From Moanibacter sp965226025 (GTDB lineage: Bacteria > Verrucomicrobiota > Verrucomicrobiia > Opitutales > UBA2987): DNA of 64,000 bases. The translations under genes and the position numbers were made by a program. The stretch lies in the NCBI GenBank assembly GCA_965226025.1, contig CBDDCD010000002.1:1860001-1924000 (forward strand), given 5' to 3'. The notes beneath the pieces were generated by a model, which did no database searches, was not told the DNA's origin, and worked only from the letters and a program-made list of their open reading frames with translations. Positions 8,925 through 17,643 of the stretch are shown one piece after another. How positions within the stretch are numbered: position 1 is the first letter of the stretch; every line of letters begins with the position of its first letter.

Positions 8925-9884
8925 ATGCCTATCGCCAATTGGCGGGAGCACCCCTGGGCGGGTGTCTTTCCCGCGACTCTGTGCCCCTTCAACGCCGACG
9001 AGTCGATCGACGAAGAGGGCTTACGGACCTATATCGCCGAACTGGCCGCCGTGGATGGGGTCAAGGGCCTGACCTGCAACGGCCATACCGGCGAGATTAT
9101 GTCGCTGCGCTTCGACGAGCGCAATCGCGTGACGCAGATCGTGGCCGAGACGGTCAAGGCGTCAGGGCGCGACATAAAGACGATTACCGGCGTGTCGGCG
9201 GAGGGCAGTCTGGAGGGGATCGATCACGCGCTGGCAGCGAAAGAAGCCGGGGCCGATGCGATATTGCTGATGCCGCCGCACCACTGGTTGCGCTTCGGGC
9301 GTTCGGCGCAGACAGCGGTGGGTTTTTTCGAGGACGTGGCGTCCGCGGGGGTGGATATCGTGGTGCACCAGTATCCGGCGTGGACCAAGGCCGGGTATTC
9401 GCTCGACGAGATGAAGGCGATGGTGCAGATCCCCGAGGTCAAGTGCATCAAGATGGGCACGCGCGAGATGAGCCGCTGCCTCTTTGACTATCAGGAGTTG
9501 AAAAAGGTCAACGAGGAAGTGCCGATCATAACCTGCCACGACGAGTTTTTGCTGCCGACCCTGCTGGAGTCGGCGGACGGGGCACTGGTGGGTTTTGCGG
9601 GCTTTGTGCCCGAATTGATCGTTGAGTTGGTGCACCGTGCGTTGGATGGGGATTACGCCGGGGCCAAGGAGACGCAGAAGAAGGTCGAGCCGCTCAATTT
9701 GATCGTCTATTCTTTCGTCGAGCCGTCGTCGAGCGCGCACCAGCGCATGAAGTGTGCACGTTGGCTGCTGGGCAAGTTTCCGTCGCCCAAGATGCGACGG
9801 CCGCTGCGCGATTTGGGCGCGGATGAGATCGCGGGGATTCGGACTCGGTTGGAGGAGCTGGGCTACAAGTGCGCACAGAAATAA
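8925..9884 (+). CDS. Dihydrodipicolinate synthase / N-acetylneuraminate lyase family protein
   Basis: About 319 residues, a class I (Schiff-base) aldolase TIM barrel. The usual G-T-T-G-E loop appears as CNGHTGE, the catalytic Tyr lies in VHQYPAW and the Schiff-base Lys in VKCIKMGTRE. Members cleave or condense pyruvate or 2-keto-3-deoxy sugar acids. The changed loop argues against true DapA, and the neighbours (PhyH, Gfo/Idh, uronide-lyase-like propeller) suggest sugar-acid catabolism. ATG 8925 is chosen over an upstream in-frame start because AAAGGA precedes it by 5-6 nt. It is 15 bp from the next gene, so probably co-transcribed. Confidence 0.85.
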   Translation: MPIANWREHPWAGVFPATLCPFNADESIDEEGLRTYIAELAAVDGVKGLTCNGHTGEIMSLRFDERNRVTQIVAETVKASGRDIKTITGVSAEGSLEGIDHALAAKEAGADAILLMPPHHWLRFGRSAQTAVGFFEDVASAGVDIVVHQYPAWTKAGYSLDEMKAMVQIPEVKCIKMGTREMSRCLFDYQELKKVNEEVPIITCHDEFLLPTLLESADGALVGFAGFVPELIVELVHRALDGDYAGAKETQKKVEPLNLIVYSFVEPSSSAHQRMKCARWLLGKFPSPKMRRPLRDLGADEIAGIRTRLEELGYKCAQK

Positions 9885-9899
9885 TGAACCGGAACAGCA

Positions 9900-11174
9900 A
9901 TGGATTTACCCAAACCCAATAGCCCGGTACAGGTCGCGCTGATCGGCACCGGCAATCGCTCGAAGATGATTTACCAGCCGCTACTGCCGGCGCTGGCCGA
10001 TTGGATCGAGGTGGTGGCTTGCGTCGATCCGGTCCAAGAGCATTGTGACAAAGCCGCTGAAAAACTTGGCGCCCGCGCCTATTACGACGTGCACGAGATG
10101 GTCAAGGATCAGATCGCCGAGGCCGCGCTGGTGGTGACGCCGGTGCCGTCGCACTACGGCTATTCAACCTACTTGTCGAGCCATGGCATCCACAACCAGT
10201 GCGAGACGACCTGGTGCAGCTTGCTGGCGCAGGCGCGCGAGATGATCCGGGTAGCGAAAGAAAACGACGTGGTGGTGCGGGTGGCGGAGAATTTCTTCCG
10301 CTTTGGCTGCGACCGTTTTGCACAGAAGGTCAAAGAAAGCGGTTTTATCGGGCGCATCGGCCGGATCTTCAGCTATGCCGACCACACGGGCTATCACAAC
10401 AATTCGCGCTGGGTGCGTTTCTTTGGACATCCCTACTGGGTGCAGGCGCTCGAGCACAAAATAGAGACCCCGTCGTTCCGCTCGATGCCCCACCGCTTCC
10501 ATTCCGGCGAAAATTTCAGGGCTCATTTCTTCGGCTTTCCGGGCGGCGAAATGGTGGCGGACCAGCTGGCCAATCCCAAGGGTTGGCTGGGGCGGCACCC
10601 CCGGCCGGGCTACACCGAATGGCAGGGTGAACGTGGGACGCTGCTCTGCCACACACCGGATCCAGTTCGGGGCAAGGACGGTTTTACTTTCCGCAAGATG
10701 CAGTTGCGCCGTTGCTCGGACGCCGGTACTGACGAGGAGCACGGGGTGGAGTTGATCCGCTCGATCGCAGACGAGATTGTGGACGTGATCGACGAAGACG
10801 ACGGCCCCAACTGGACCCGGACCTACGCGGACACCAGCCAAGGGCGGATCGAATACGTCAATCCCTTCCGTAGCGGCGCTAATACCAATACCCGCAAGGA
10901 CTACGGCGCTTCGCTGATGAGCCATATCGCTGACTTCGCGCTTGCAGTACGCGGGGTAAAGCAGAGCGAATTCGACGAGGAAGACGCGCTCATGTCTCTG
11001 GTGATGGAGCATGCTTGCGATCTGTCTGCAAGCGAAGAGGGACGGCGGATAAAATTGCCGCTGGCGGACGAGGATGCGGCCGACGCTCCGACGAAGCAGA
11101 ACCTCACAAAACAGTACGGCATCGATCCGATGGACGTCGAGGGCATGTTGTCGGTCAACTACGCCCAGCCCTAG
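9900..11174 (+). CDS. Gfo/Idh/MocA family NAD(P)-dependent oxidoreductase
   Basis: 424 residues. The N-terminal Rossmann fold reads VALIGTGNRSKM, followed by VTPVPSHYG (cofactor loop). The position of the family's E-K-P motif reads CETTW, so the usual catalytic Lys appears changed. The rest is the alpha/beta substrate domain (VRFFGHPYWVQALEHKI and onward). The family oxidises or epimerises cyclic polyols and sugar derivatives in the cytosol. It lies 15 bp downstream of the DHDPS-family gene. The motif departure leaves redox activity uncertain. Confidence 0.85.
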   Translation: MDLPKPNSPVQVALIGTGNRSKMIYQPLLPALADWIEVVACVDPVQEHCDKAAEKLGARAYYDVHEMVKDQIAEAALVVTPVPSHYGYSTYLSSHGIHNQCETTWCSLLAQAREMIRVAKENDVVVRVAENFFRFGCDRFAQKVKESGFIGRIGRIFSYADHTGYHNNSRWVRFFGHPYWVQALEHKIETPSFRSMPHRFHSGENFRAHFFGFPGGEMVADQLANPKGWLGRHPRPGYTEWQGERGTLLCHTPDPVRGKDGFTFRKMQLRRCSDAGTDEEHGVELIRSIADEIVDVIDEDDGPNWTRTYADTSQGRIEYVNPFRSGANTNTRKDYGASLMSHIADFALAVRGVKQSEFDEEDALMSLVMEHACDLSASEEGRRIKLPLADEDAADAPTKQNLTKQYGIDPMDVEGMLSVNYAQP

Positions 11175-11243
11175 TTTGAAACTTCAACCTAGATGCGAGT
11201 CTTCGGACCAAATAGAGACGACCTACTCAACGGCGAGTTCGTC

Positions 11244-11311
11244 GAAATTCTTATCCCGCTCAGCGGGACTACATCCGATTCGGTCCTCGTAGCGGAATGC
11301 GTAAGAATTTC
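11244..11311. repeat. Inverted pair of GTAG-headed hairpins (REP-like)
   Basis: On the plus strand GTAG at 11289 is followed by GGAATGC-GTAA-GAATTTC (to 11311). On the minus strand GTAG at 11272-11269 is followed by TCCCGC-TGA-GCGGGA. The right unit is nearly identical to 56082-56104. Outer sequences GTTTGAAACTTC and GAAGTTTCAAAC (about 11175 and 11329) add another inverted pair. The unit fills the gap before the propeller gene. Confidence 0.65.
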
Positions 11312-11357
11312 GTCTTCTTCGACACCGGAAGTTTCAAACATTGATCCGCGCTTGTTC

Positions 11358-11382
11358 CGCGTCCGGAGGCCGCGGGCCACCT
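11358..11382. repeat. 26-bp GC-rich dispersed palindrome, copy 2
   Basis: CCGCGTCCGGAGGCC followed by GCGGGCCACC, the inverted form of the family seen at 3403 and elsewhere. It lies within open frame upstream of the next gene, which is a reason to place that gene's start downstream of it. Confidence 0.7.
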
Positions 11383-11421
11383 CCACGCGGCCAAAACGGT
11401 CAACCAGTGCCCGGAGCTAAC

Positions 11422-12513
11422 GTGGGACGCTGCGCATTACATCCGGCCGAGTCGCGGACCTTCCGGGACGAAAAGACCGGCTCCGAGATTCGCCAGATCA
11501 CGGCCCACGGGTCGATTCACCACCATCCCTTTTACTACATCCCCGCCTACGACGATGCGATGCGGCACCTCACCTTTGTGTCCCATCGCACGGGTCGGCC
11601 AGAGATTTTCCTGGAATTGCGCGAATCGGGGCGATTGTTGCAGCTGACCGAGCACGACGGCCTGGCCGAGTTTTCGATTACGCCGTCGCACGACGGCCGT
11701 TATGTCTACTTTTCCGACGGCAGCGGGGCTTGGCGGGTGGATACCGAGACCTTCTCTGAGGAGCAGTTGGTGACGTTCGATACCGCCGATCTGGGCGAGA
11801 AGGGGAGGGCCGGGGTGGCGATGGGGACGACGGCGCTGAGCTATGACGACGCCTGGTGGGCGGTGCCGGTGAAGATTGGCGAGGTGGCGCGTTTGGTGGT
11901 GATTGATACGGCGAGCGGCGACCACGAGGTGATCGTGGAACGGGATTCGATCGGGCACCCGGAGTTTCATCCAGCGGATGCTTCGCTCTTGCGCTATGCC
12001 GGGCTGTATTGCGAGCGAATGTGGGTGGTGAACAGGGATGGGAGCGATAATCGGTTGGCCTATGTGCGGGAGGGCAACGAGTGGATCGTGCACGAGACCT
12101 GGAATCCGCATAAGCGCGAGCTGTTGACCACACGCTGGCCGCATGGGGTGATCGGCGTCGATATCGATACGGGGGCGAAACGCGAATTGTGCTCGTTTAA
12201 CGCCTGGCATCCGATGATCAGTTGCGACGGCGCCAAGATGGTTGCGGATACGACTTTTCCCGATATAGGCCTGCAGGTTTTTGATCCGAATGACGGCGTC
12301 GGGGAGCCGCGGTTGCTTTGCCTGTCGCATTCGAGCAATGAGGGTGCGCACTGGGACACCGACTATTGTCCCTACGACGACGGGCCGGTGGATGTCTACG
12401 CACCGCAACACACCCATCCGCACCCCAATTTCTCGCCGGATGGGCGATACGTGGTATTTACGTCGGATCAGAGCGGCCACGCCCAGCTCTACGAGTGCCA
12501 GGTCGGATTTTAG
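11422..12513 (+). CDS. Oligogalacturonate lyase-like / TolB-like beta-propeller protein
   Basis: About 363 residues from GTG 11422, which follows CGGAG by 5 nt; the frame is open from 11341 but that part is dispersed-repeat DNA. Propeller strands such as RHLTFVSHRTGRPEIFLE, YVYFSDGSGAWRVD and FSPDGRYVVFTSDQSG mark TolB/WD40-like blades. The His-rich loops (ITAHGSIHHHPFYY, QHTHPHPNFS) sit where PL22 oligogalacturonate lyases place metal-binding histidines. No signal peptide, so cytosolic breakdown of an unsaturated uronide is possible. This would suit the preceding DHDPS-family and oxidoreductase genes. Family assignment moderate, activity unproven. Confidence 0.7.
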   Translation: MGRCALHPAESRTFRDEKTGSEIRQITAHGSIHHHPFYYIPAYDDAMRHLTFVSHRTGRPEIFLELRESGRLLQLTEHDGLAEFSITPSHDGRYVYFSDGSGAWRVDTETFSEEQLVTFDTADLGEKGRAGVAMGTTALSYDDAWWAVPVKIGEVARLVVIDTASGDHEVIVERDSIGHPEFHPADASLLRYAGLYCERMWVVNRDGSDNRLAYVREGNEWIVHETWNPHKRELLTTRWPHGVIGVDIDTGAKRELCSFNAWHPMISCDGAKMVADTTFPDIGLQVFDPNDGVGEPRLLCLSHSSNEGAHWDTDYCPYDDGPVDVYAPQHTHPHPNFSPDGRYVVFTSDQSGHAQLYECQVGF

Positions 12514-12572
12514 GTGGGAGAGTCAGGCCTGGAACGCAGTCCTCTTTCTCGATTGGCACATTCTGAAGACCG

Positions 12573-12731
12573 AGTACAACACCGGTCACATGGCTTGGGG
12601 CGGAGGGGCCCTGCGCGGCCTGCTTCCCGAGTATTGGGACGAGCTCACGGCACCCCAACAGGCGGCCCTGCTGCTCCCTTCACACCACTCCCGACGACCC
12701 AAGCGCAGCAACGGTTATCGCGGCCTAGCTG
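12573..12731 (+). pseudogene. Duplicated 3' end of the 8017 PhyH gene, split by an insertion sequence
   Basis: 12573-12731 closely matches 8723-8881 (AGTACAACACCGGTCACATGG and onward), with only scattered substitutions. The match resumes on the far side of the insertion sequence at 14547-14573 (CTAGCTGAGATCAAGAATTC). The copied segment has no promoter or 5' part of the gene. It shows that a PhyH tail was duplicated here before the insertion sequence arrived. Confidence 0.85.
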
Positions 12732-12929
12732 GAGGCTGTCCCAAATCCGAGAGGATTTGGGTGGAAGCCTGATACCGATATCAATCTTCGTCACGTTATG
12801 TAGACCACGACATGCCTTCCGTCCTCGGTAGCTTACCTTTTATCCGTTATGCACCTTTCCAGCACCCTTCCTCTCGCTTTGAGTCGATAGTTCTCCCAAG
12901 GAAGCGCCTCTGACTCGATTCTTGGATCC

Positions 12930-14408
12930 CTATGCCGCCTGCGTTGCCTCTTTCTCATGTTCTTGCGCAAGTCTCTGCGCGATTTTCCATAGATTGTGGG
13001 ACAGAACCGACCAGGCCACGCTAAGGTTACGGTTGTCAAAGCCTTTGCTGCGTATCTTGCCCCCGTGCCATCGGTTCTTGAGCACTCCGATCCGGCCTTC
13101 GGTGCTCCCTCGTCGTCGCTGCAACCGGACAAAGCGCGGCTCCTCCATCCGCTCCTTGAGCTCTTGTGGATTGCGGGGCGTAAGGGCGTCAAAAATCCCC
13201 TCTGCCTGGAGCCGCTTGCTGGCCGCCTTCGAGGCATAGCCCCGATCCCCACTGATCGCTTCGATCTTCTCCTCTAAAGCGAAGCCCTTTTGCCTCTCCA
13301 GACTTTCCCAAAGCTGCTTCAATTCGCTCGGGGCCTGCCCCCCATACAGTTTCCAGTCCAACAGATATCCCTCTGCGCTCTCGCATAAATAAAGGGTGTT
13401 GCCAAACTCCACCTCCCGATCTGCCTTGCCTCGCACGATGACGTCAATCTCAGGTTCGTAGGCGCTCAGGATCTTCTCCTCATTCTTCACCTGCCGCCCC
13501 CCTATGATCCGTTCGTGCGCCTGTTTCATGACCTGCGGTATCTGCTCTAACATACCATCCATTCGCTCGATGATTCGGCTCGCCTTCTTCTCGGTGTAAT
13601 CGCTTTGCATCCACATAGCTTCCAATAAGTCACGGTGGCGAAGGGCATGGCCCTCAATCTTCTTGAGCAATAGCTTCATCCGCCGCAGGATCCCTTTACG
13701 CGCTTTGCCCGCCTCCCGGCGCCGACGCGCATGCGTCATCTCCAGGCACCGTTTGTTCATCTCCCGAGCCAATCCCTTTGCTCCCTGGGGCATGCGCTGT
13801 TTCATTCCCGCCTGCCGGATCAGACTGATCGCCTTGAGCAGCGTTGCTCCCACATCCTTGAGCAAGACCCAGTCCACGGGCCAGTGGATGTTCGCTTCCA
13901 GGCAAGTGGCGTCGATCAGGCATTCCCTCGTATCGATCGGCTTCTCTAATCCTGCCTCACCACAATGTTCAGCATTGCCCACCACCTCGGTCATCCTTGC
14001 ATGCAGCTGTCTCAGATACGCTTCGTCGAAGAATTTCGAATCCCGTTCCAGACTGCTCTTCGATATTTTCCGGATCCCGTCTACCTCACGCACCCGGCAA
14101 AAATTAGCCAGAAGCTCACTGCGTCCCAACTCCTGCGACAGACAACGAAAGGATATCCCTCCGAGTAAATGACGCACCACCTCCACCCGCAGCGCTTTTA
14201 TCGCTCTTAGAGCGCGTCGCTCCCGATCCTTCCCTCCCGCTTCATCCCATCCTTCCAAGGCTTTTACGATCGCCTCCCTTTCCAGCGAGGAGTCGATCAA
14301 AACCCGGTCAATCCGCTCCATTGTTTCCAGAAACACGGTGTAGTCTTTGCATCGAATGACTGGAGTTAGGGCTGGACGCAGGAAGCTTTGTACGGCAATA
14401 TTTTTCAT
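12930..14408 (-). CDS. DDE transposase of the 1815-bp insertion sequence
   Basis: 492 residues, apparently intact. Likely DDE residues: first Asp in CLIDATCLEANIHWP, second in AISGDRGYASK, Glu in RGSTEGRIGVLKNRW. The N-terminal third is helical and basic, probably DNA-binding, and a long helical insert (residues about 225-300) lies between the first and second Asp. The RNLSVAWSVLSHNLWKIA ending is typical of IS4/IS5-superfamily and ISNCY transposases. No Shine-Dalgarno site is evident. The N-terminal 165 codons recur in the copy starting at 63504, apparently identical where compared. Confidence 0.9.
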   Translation of the reverse strand: MKNIAVQSFLRPALTPVIRCKDYTVFLETMERIDRVLIDSSLEREAIVKALEGWDEAGGKDRERRALRAIKALRVEVVRHLLGGISFRCLSQELGRSELLANFCRVREVDGIRKISKSSLERDSKFFDEAYLRQLHARMTEVVGNAEHCGEAGLEKPIDTRECLIDATCLEANIHWPVDWVLLKDVGATLLKAISLIRQAGMKQRMPQGAKGLAREMNKRCLEMTHARRRREAGKARKGILRRMKLLLKKIEGHALRHRDLLEAMWMQSDYTEKKASRIIERMDGMLEQIPQVMKQAHERIIGGRQVKNEEKILSAYEPEIDVIVRGKADREVEFGNTLYLCESAEGYLLDWKLYGGQAPSELKQLWESLERQKGFALEEKIEAISGDRGYASKAASKRLQAEGIFDALTPRNPQELKERMEEPRFVRLQRRRGSTEGRIGVLKNRWHGGKIRSKGFDNRNLSVAWSVLSHNLWKIAQRLAQEHEKEATQAA

Positions 14409-14459
14409 GAGAAGGGCGTGCTTTGTATTTGACTAACGCAAGCATAAGCGCCCTTTTTC

Positions 14460-14499
14460 GCCGGATCGAGCTTTTGCAGCTCTATCCGGCCTTTTTTTT
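14460..14499 (+). terminator. Intrinsic terminator inside the insertion-sequence end
   Basis: GCCGGAT (14460-14466) pairs with ATCCGGC (14484-14490), extended by GAGCT/AGCTC pairing, and is followed by eight T at 14492-14499. It stops plus-strand transcription leaving the element, opposite to the transposase. The same hairpin is in the second copy (about 63420-63450) with one extra A in the loop. Confidence 0.65.
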
Positions 14500-14623
14500 G
14501 CCCATAACTCATTAAAAATCAATTGTTTCCACCACTGGGACGGGCTCTAGCTGAGATCAAGAATTCTGGGTGAGAACGGAATAGGGTCTGGTGGATCGAC
14601 CGGTCTGATGGTGGCGATATGCC

Positions 14624-15307
14624 TCAAGACCCATCTTCCCGCTCCCGGGCCACGATTACTCGGGTGGCACCGCGGGCAGTCAGGCGCCTGGGGGTGCCGG
14701 CGCCCAAAAGCGCGACATCTTGGGGCGCCAACTCGATCGTCGGTCCATCGAGTTCCAGATCGATCGCTCCTGACATGACCAGCCAGTGTTCGTTGTTCTG
14801 AAGCACCGCCTGGGCAACTGTCTCCCCATCCCCTAAAGCCAACGCCCGCCATTCGACAAGGGGGCAGCGCCGACCCGGATCCGCGATTGGGCCGTTGTTG
14901 TCTGGGCCTGACAGGACGAATCCCTGAACGGTCGGTTCCGGCGGCCCATATTCTTCGACCGTGATGTGAATCGGACGCTGCCTGCGTTCCAAGCGGGTGA
15001 CAATGGCATTGTTGACATATGGGGTGAACATCTGGAAGCGGTGCACGCAACCCATTGGGGTATAGACCATGGTGTTGGGAGTGATATCGTAGCGCCGGCC
15101 GTCGAGCCACACCTCTCCCTGACCATCGGTAAAGAGCCAGAGCTCATCATTGTCATGGTAATGCGGTTCGACACCGGTGCCGGTCGCCCCGTCCGGATAG
15201 TGGCGGAGGGCGTTCAGTGCCGTCCAGGATGGGTAGACCTCTTGTTCCAAATAAATCAGGTTTGAGTTCCGCGAACGGATTTGATAACGGTCCGATGTTA
15301 AGATCAT
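14624..15307 (-). CDS. Two-domain cupin protein
   Basis: 227 residues. The first cupin (about residues 40-100) has a clear metal-binding motif: EPHYHDNDELWLFTDGQGE gives H-x-H plus Glu, and PMGCVHRF the late His. A second, more degenerate cupin (about 135-215, LVMSGAIDLELDG) lacks the histidines. Bicupins of this shape include isomerases, dioxygenases and sugar-binding proteins, so the substrate cannot be told. It lies alone between the insertion sequence and the peptidase E-like gene; its ATG has no clear ribosome-binding site. Confidence 0.75.
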   Translation of the reverse strand: MILTSDRYQIRSRNSNLIYLEQEVYPSWTALNALRHYPDGATGTGVEPHYHDNDELWLFTDGQGEVWLDGRRYDITPNTMVYTPMGCVHRFQMFTPYVNNAIVTRLERRQRPIHITVEEYGPPEPTVQGFVLSGPDNNGPIADPGRRCPLVEWRALALGDGETVAQAVLQNNEHWLVMSGAIDLELDGPTIELAPQDVALLGAGTPRRLTARGATRVIVAREREDGS

Positions 15308-15422
15308 TTTCTAAATACTACACTCCGTTCGAAAACTACCTATCCGGGGATAGTCCCAGTGTCACTCCGCCGTTTGGAGAGTCAATTTACTAAGATAGCC
15401 TGCAACCTGATCGGGAGCGCGA

Positions 15423-16046
15423 TTAGGCCTTCTGGATTAGGACTTCGCCGTCCCTGAAGGTTCGGAACGGAATCTTTTCTCTTCTGCAAAAATCCACCAC
15501 CCTGACAATTGCTTCTGATTCAGGGTGCCTTGATTCGAAGTGTGGGATATAGGAAAATGTGATCAAGGATAGACCTGAATAGTCAACATCCGGCCTATAT
15601 CCGGGCGGGACCAATTTGGGGTCATCAACGAGATGTAGCCCAGTCAGAGTCGGCGCGCAAATACACGAACCTGCACTGTAGCCGGCATAGAGGAATCCGG
15701 TATCGTCCCTGCGTTTCCTGATATATTCATCAAGTGCGGAATACGCCATGGCTCGACGCAAGACAAAGACGTTTCCACCGGTTACAAACATCCTGTTGCA
15801 TTGTTCCAAGTCCTCACTGAGAGCCAAAGGGGAACCAAAGTAATCCCGGAGGTCCAACACGGTCACCTCCAACCCGGAATCCGTGAGATCTTTTATCCCT
15901 CTCTCAACGATTGCCTCCCTTGTTTCGGGATCCTCTACGCCGTCAAGAGCATTTGGCACTAGTGTGAAATGGCTGTCGTTTCCTGCCATGCTCCGCAATT
16001 CTGAAACATCGCAACCGAGGAGAATTGAGGATAGGTAGAGGTTCAC
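15423..16046 (-). CDS. Peptidase E-like (S51) / class I glutamine amidotransferase-like protein
   Basis: 207 residues with a GTG start. The nucleophile elbow GYSAGSCIC gives the catalytic Ser, and the preceding FVTGGNVFVLRRA strand is typical of dipeptidase E (PepE) relatives, with a late His in FSYIPHFESRHPE. Such enzymes cleave Asp-X dipeptides or act in cyanophycin turnover. It starts 5 bp after the stop of the aldo/keto reductase, so translation is probably coupled. Confidence 0.8.
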   Translation of the reverse strand: MNLYLSSILLGCDVSELRSMAGNDSHFTLVPNALDGVEDPETREAIVERGIKDLTDSGLEVTVLDLRDYFGSPLALSEDLEQCNRMFVTGGNVFVLRRAMAYSALDEYIRKRRDDTGFLYAGYSAGSCICAPTLTGLHLVDDPKLVPPGYRPDVDYSGLSLITFSYIPHFESRHPESEAIVRVVDFCRREKIPFRTFRDGEVLIQKA

Positions 16047-16051
16047 CGTAT

Positions 16052-16801
16052 TTATAATCGGTCAATTTGCTGCATTTCCTCATCCTCCAGCGTCCACGAG
16101 AAGATATCCATGTTCTCCCGTAGATGGCCTTCAGAGCTGGCTTTGGGAATGGCCACAATCTGCCGCTGTACCAGCCACCGCAAAGCCACCTGCGCAGCGG
16201 ATTTGTTACGTACCGCTCCGATTTCGGCCAATGTGGTGTCGTTCGCTGCGGCGCCTACTGCCAGCGGCCGGTGAGCGGTGACTACAACCCCGTTTTCGGT
16301 GCAGTGCCGCCAAACGGAATCCTTGAAACGGCCGACGTGGCACTCAATCTGGTTAGTGCAGATAGGCGCCTGAGCCAGTTGGATTGCCTGGTCCACCTGT
16401 TCGTTAGAAAAATTACTCACGCCTATATGGCGGGTCCGACCCGATACTCGAGTCTCCTCTAACGGCACCGCCTCGTTGGGCCAGTGAATGAGCAACAGGT
16501 CTACGTATTCGGTCTTCAGCTCGTCCAGACAGTTTTGGAACTGTTCTATCACCTGATGGTAGCGGAGGGCATCATTCCATATTTTGGTAGTGACAAATAC
16601 CTCCTCTCGATCGATGCCGCTCTTCTCGAGTCCCCTACCGACAGCATCCTGATTTCGGTACATATGGGCGGTATCGATATGCCTGTAGCCCATCTCCAGT
16701 GCTTGTTTCACCACTTCTGTGCACTCGGCACCCCTCAAATTCCAGGTGCCCAAGCCCACCGGCGGCATACCACACCCCGAAGCCAACTCTATAGATGACA
16801 T
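16052..16801 (-). CDS. Aldo/keto reductase with a possible internal deletion
   Basis: About 249 residues. The NADPH-dependent reductase tetrad is visible: Asp and Tyr in IDTAHMYRNQ, Lys in FVTTKIWND, His in LLLIHWPNE. The C-terminal cofactor clamp (IVAIPKASSEGHLREN) is present. Between VPLEET and GRTRHIGVSNF about 14 residues common in the family (the helix before strand 5) are missing in frame, which may impair folding. ATG 16801 follows a G-rich GGGGGGGAT leader. Likely role: reduction of a small aldehyde or keto sugar. Confidence 0.8.
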   Translation of the reverse strand: MSSIELASGCGMPPVGLGTWNLRGAECTEVVKQALEMGYRHIDTAHMYRNQDAVGRGLEKSGIDREEVFVTTKIWNDALRYHQVIEQFQNCLDELKTEYVDLLLIHWPNEAVPLEETRVSGRTRHIGVSNFSNEQVDQAIQLAQAPICTNQIECHVGRFKDSVWRHCTENGVVVTAHRPLAVGAAANDTTLAEIGAVRNKSAAQVALRWLVQRQIVAIPKASSEGHLRENMDIFSWTLEDEEMQQIDRL

Positions 16802-17643
16802 GCTATCCCCCCCCTGATACAATGGCTCTCCACTGGATTAAATGGATTCCGAAACCCGATCAACCGGCGTTGCCTCCCACGATTTGTTCGCTGCTACCAC
16901 TTCCACACTCCTCTCTCCTGAACAAGCACTTTCGGGCCCTGAGTAACTCAAAGATCACCATCCTCAGAAACGAAGTAAGTCGTATTTCCATTCGTGAATG
17001 TGTACCCGAGGAAACGAGATGGAGTGATTCCGTCTGCGCCGATGGTGTGAACAGTCCTACCAGTCAGGACGATGGACTTCCCGCTGCTCCTTGTTGGCTC
17101 GTGCTATTTTGTTAACTACGAATCACGCGGATCGACGCGAATGGAGTCTTTGTCGGTCAGATTCGTCGCCTTTTAGATGCCATCTCTTTTCGCGCTGATT
17201 CGTGTGATTCGCAGTTTCAAAATCCCCTTTCCACCTCCGTGTCTCCGTGTCCTCTGTGGTTCCGTTTCCTTTTCTCTTATTCCGCACCCGGCAAGTTCTT
17301 GGATTGGTCTCCATGTTTCTTCAGATCTCTTAGTTGGTCAAGGCTTGGGCTGCGCAATGAGGAACGATTTTTAAGGTATGTTTCCTAACAAAAGCAGAAT
17401 AAATTGACTTTCGTCTTTTTCCATGAACCCGGTACTCGAAGCTTCGCGAAGGGTTAACGGCAAATGTGCACGCTTTCGCATTCCGGGGCTGTCTGGCGAT
17501 CCTCATGCCGCAAGTGGAGTGAGCTTGCTGATGGCCGCGAAGCGAGTATAGGGTGATCGGTGATTATCCTGTTGTTTTCTTTGCCGCGTTGCTTCATTGA
17601 GAACGTCGCTCAAATCGGGACAGACAACTGAGGGGAGGCAAAC
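16802..17643. other. Long intergenic region with dispersed repeats
   Basis: No convincing gene in about 840 bp. Repeats: 17114-17144 (AACTACGAATCACGCGG and onward) recurs at 37585-37615 with three changes, and a related inverted motif (ATTCGTGTGATTCGCAGTT) lies near 17200. 17234-17260 is the inverse of 7681-7707. A GGGGAGG ribosome-binding site precedes ATG 17644. Confidence 0.6.

Larger units (their letters stand above)
12732..14546 (-). mobile_element. Complete insertion sequence, 1815 bp, 7-bp target duplication
   Basis: Left end GAGGCTGTCCCA and right end (inverted) AGCCCGTCCCA give a short imperfect terminal repeat. CTAGCTG occurs on both sides (12725-12731 and 14547-14553), and removing one copy plus the element restores the PhyH tail seen at 8881-8900. 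It encodes one DDE transposase on the minus strand. Length, single gene and 7-bp duplication resemble the ISNCY/ISDol1-type group from memory. A second copy begins at 63365. Confidence 0.85.

Noticed and set aside
16795..17115. Plus-strand frame upstream of the aldo/keto reductase
   Set aside because: Overlaps the reductase start and has no protein-like composition or homology-like motifs.
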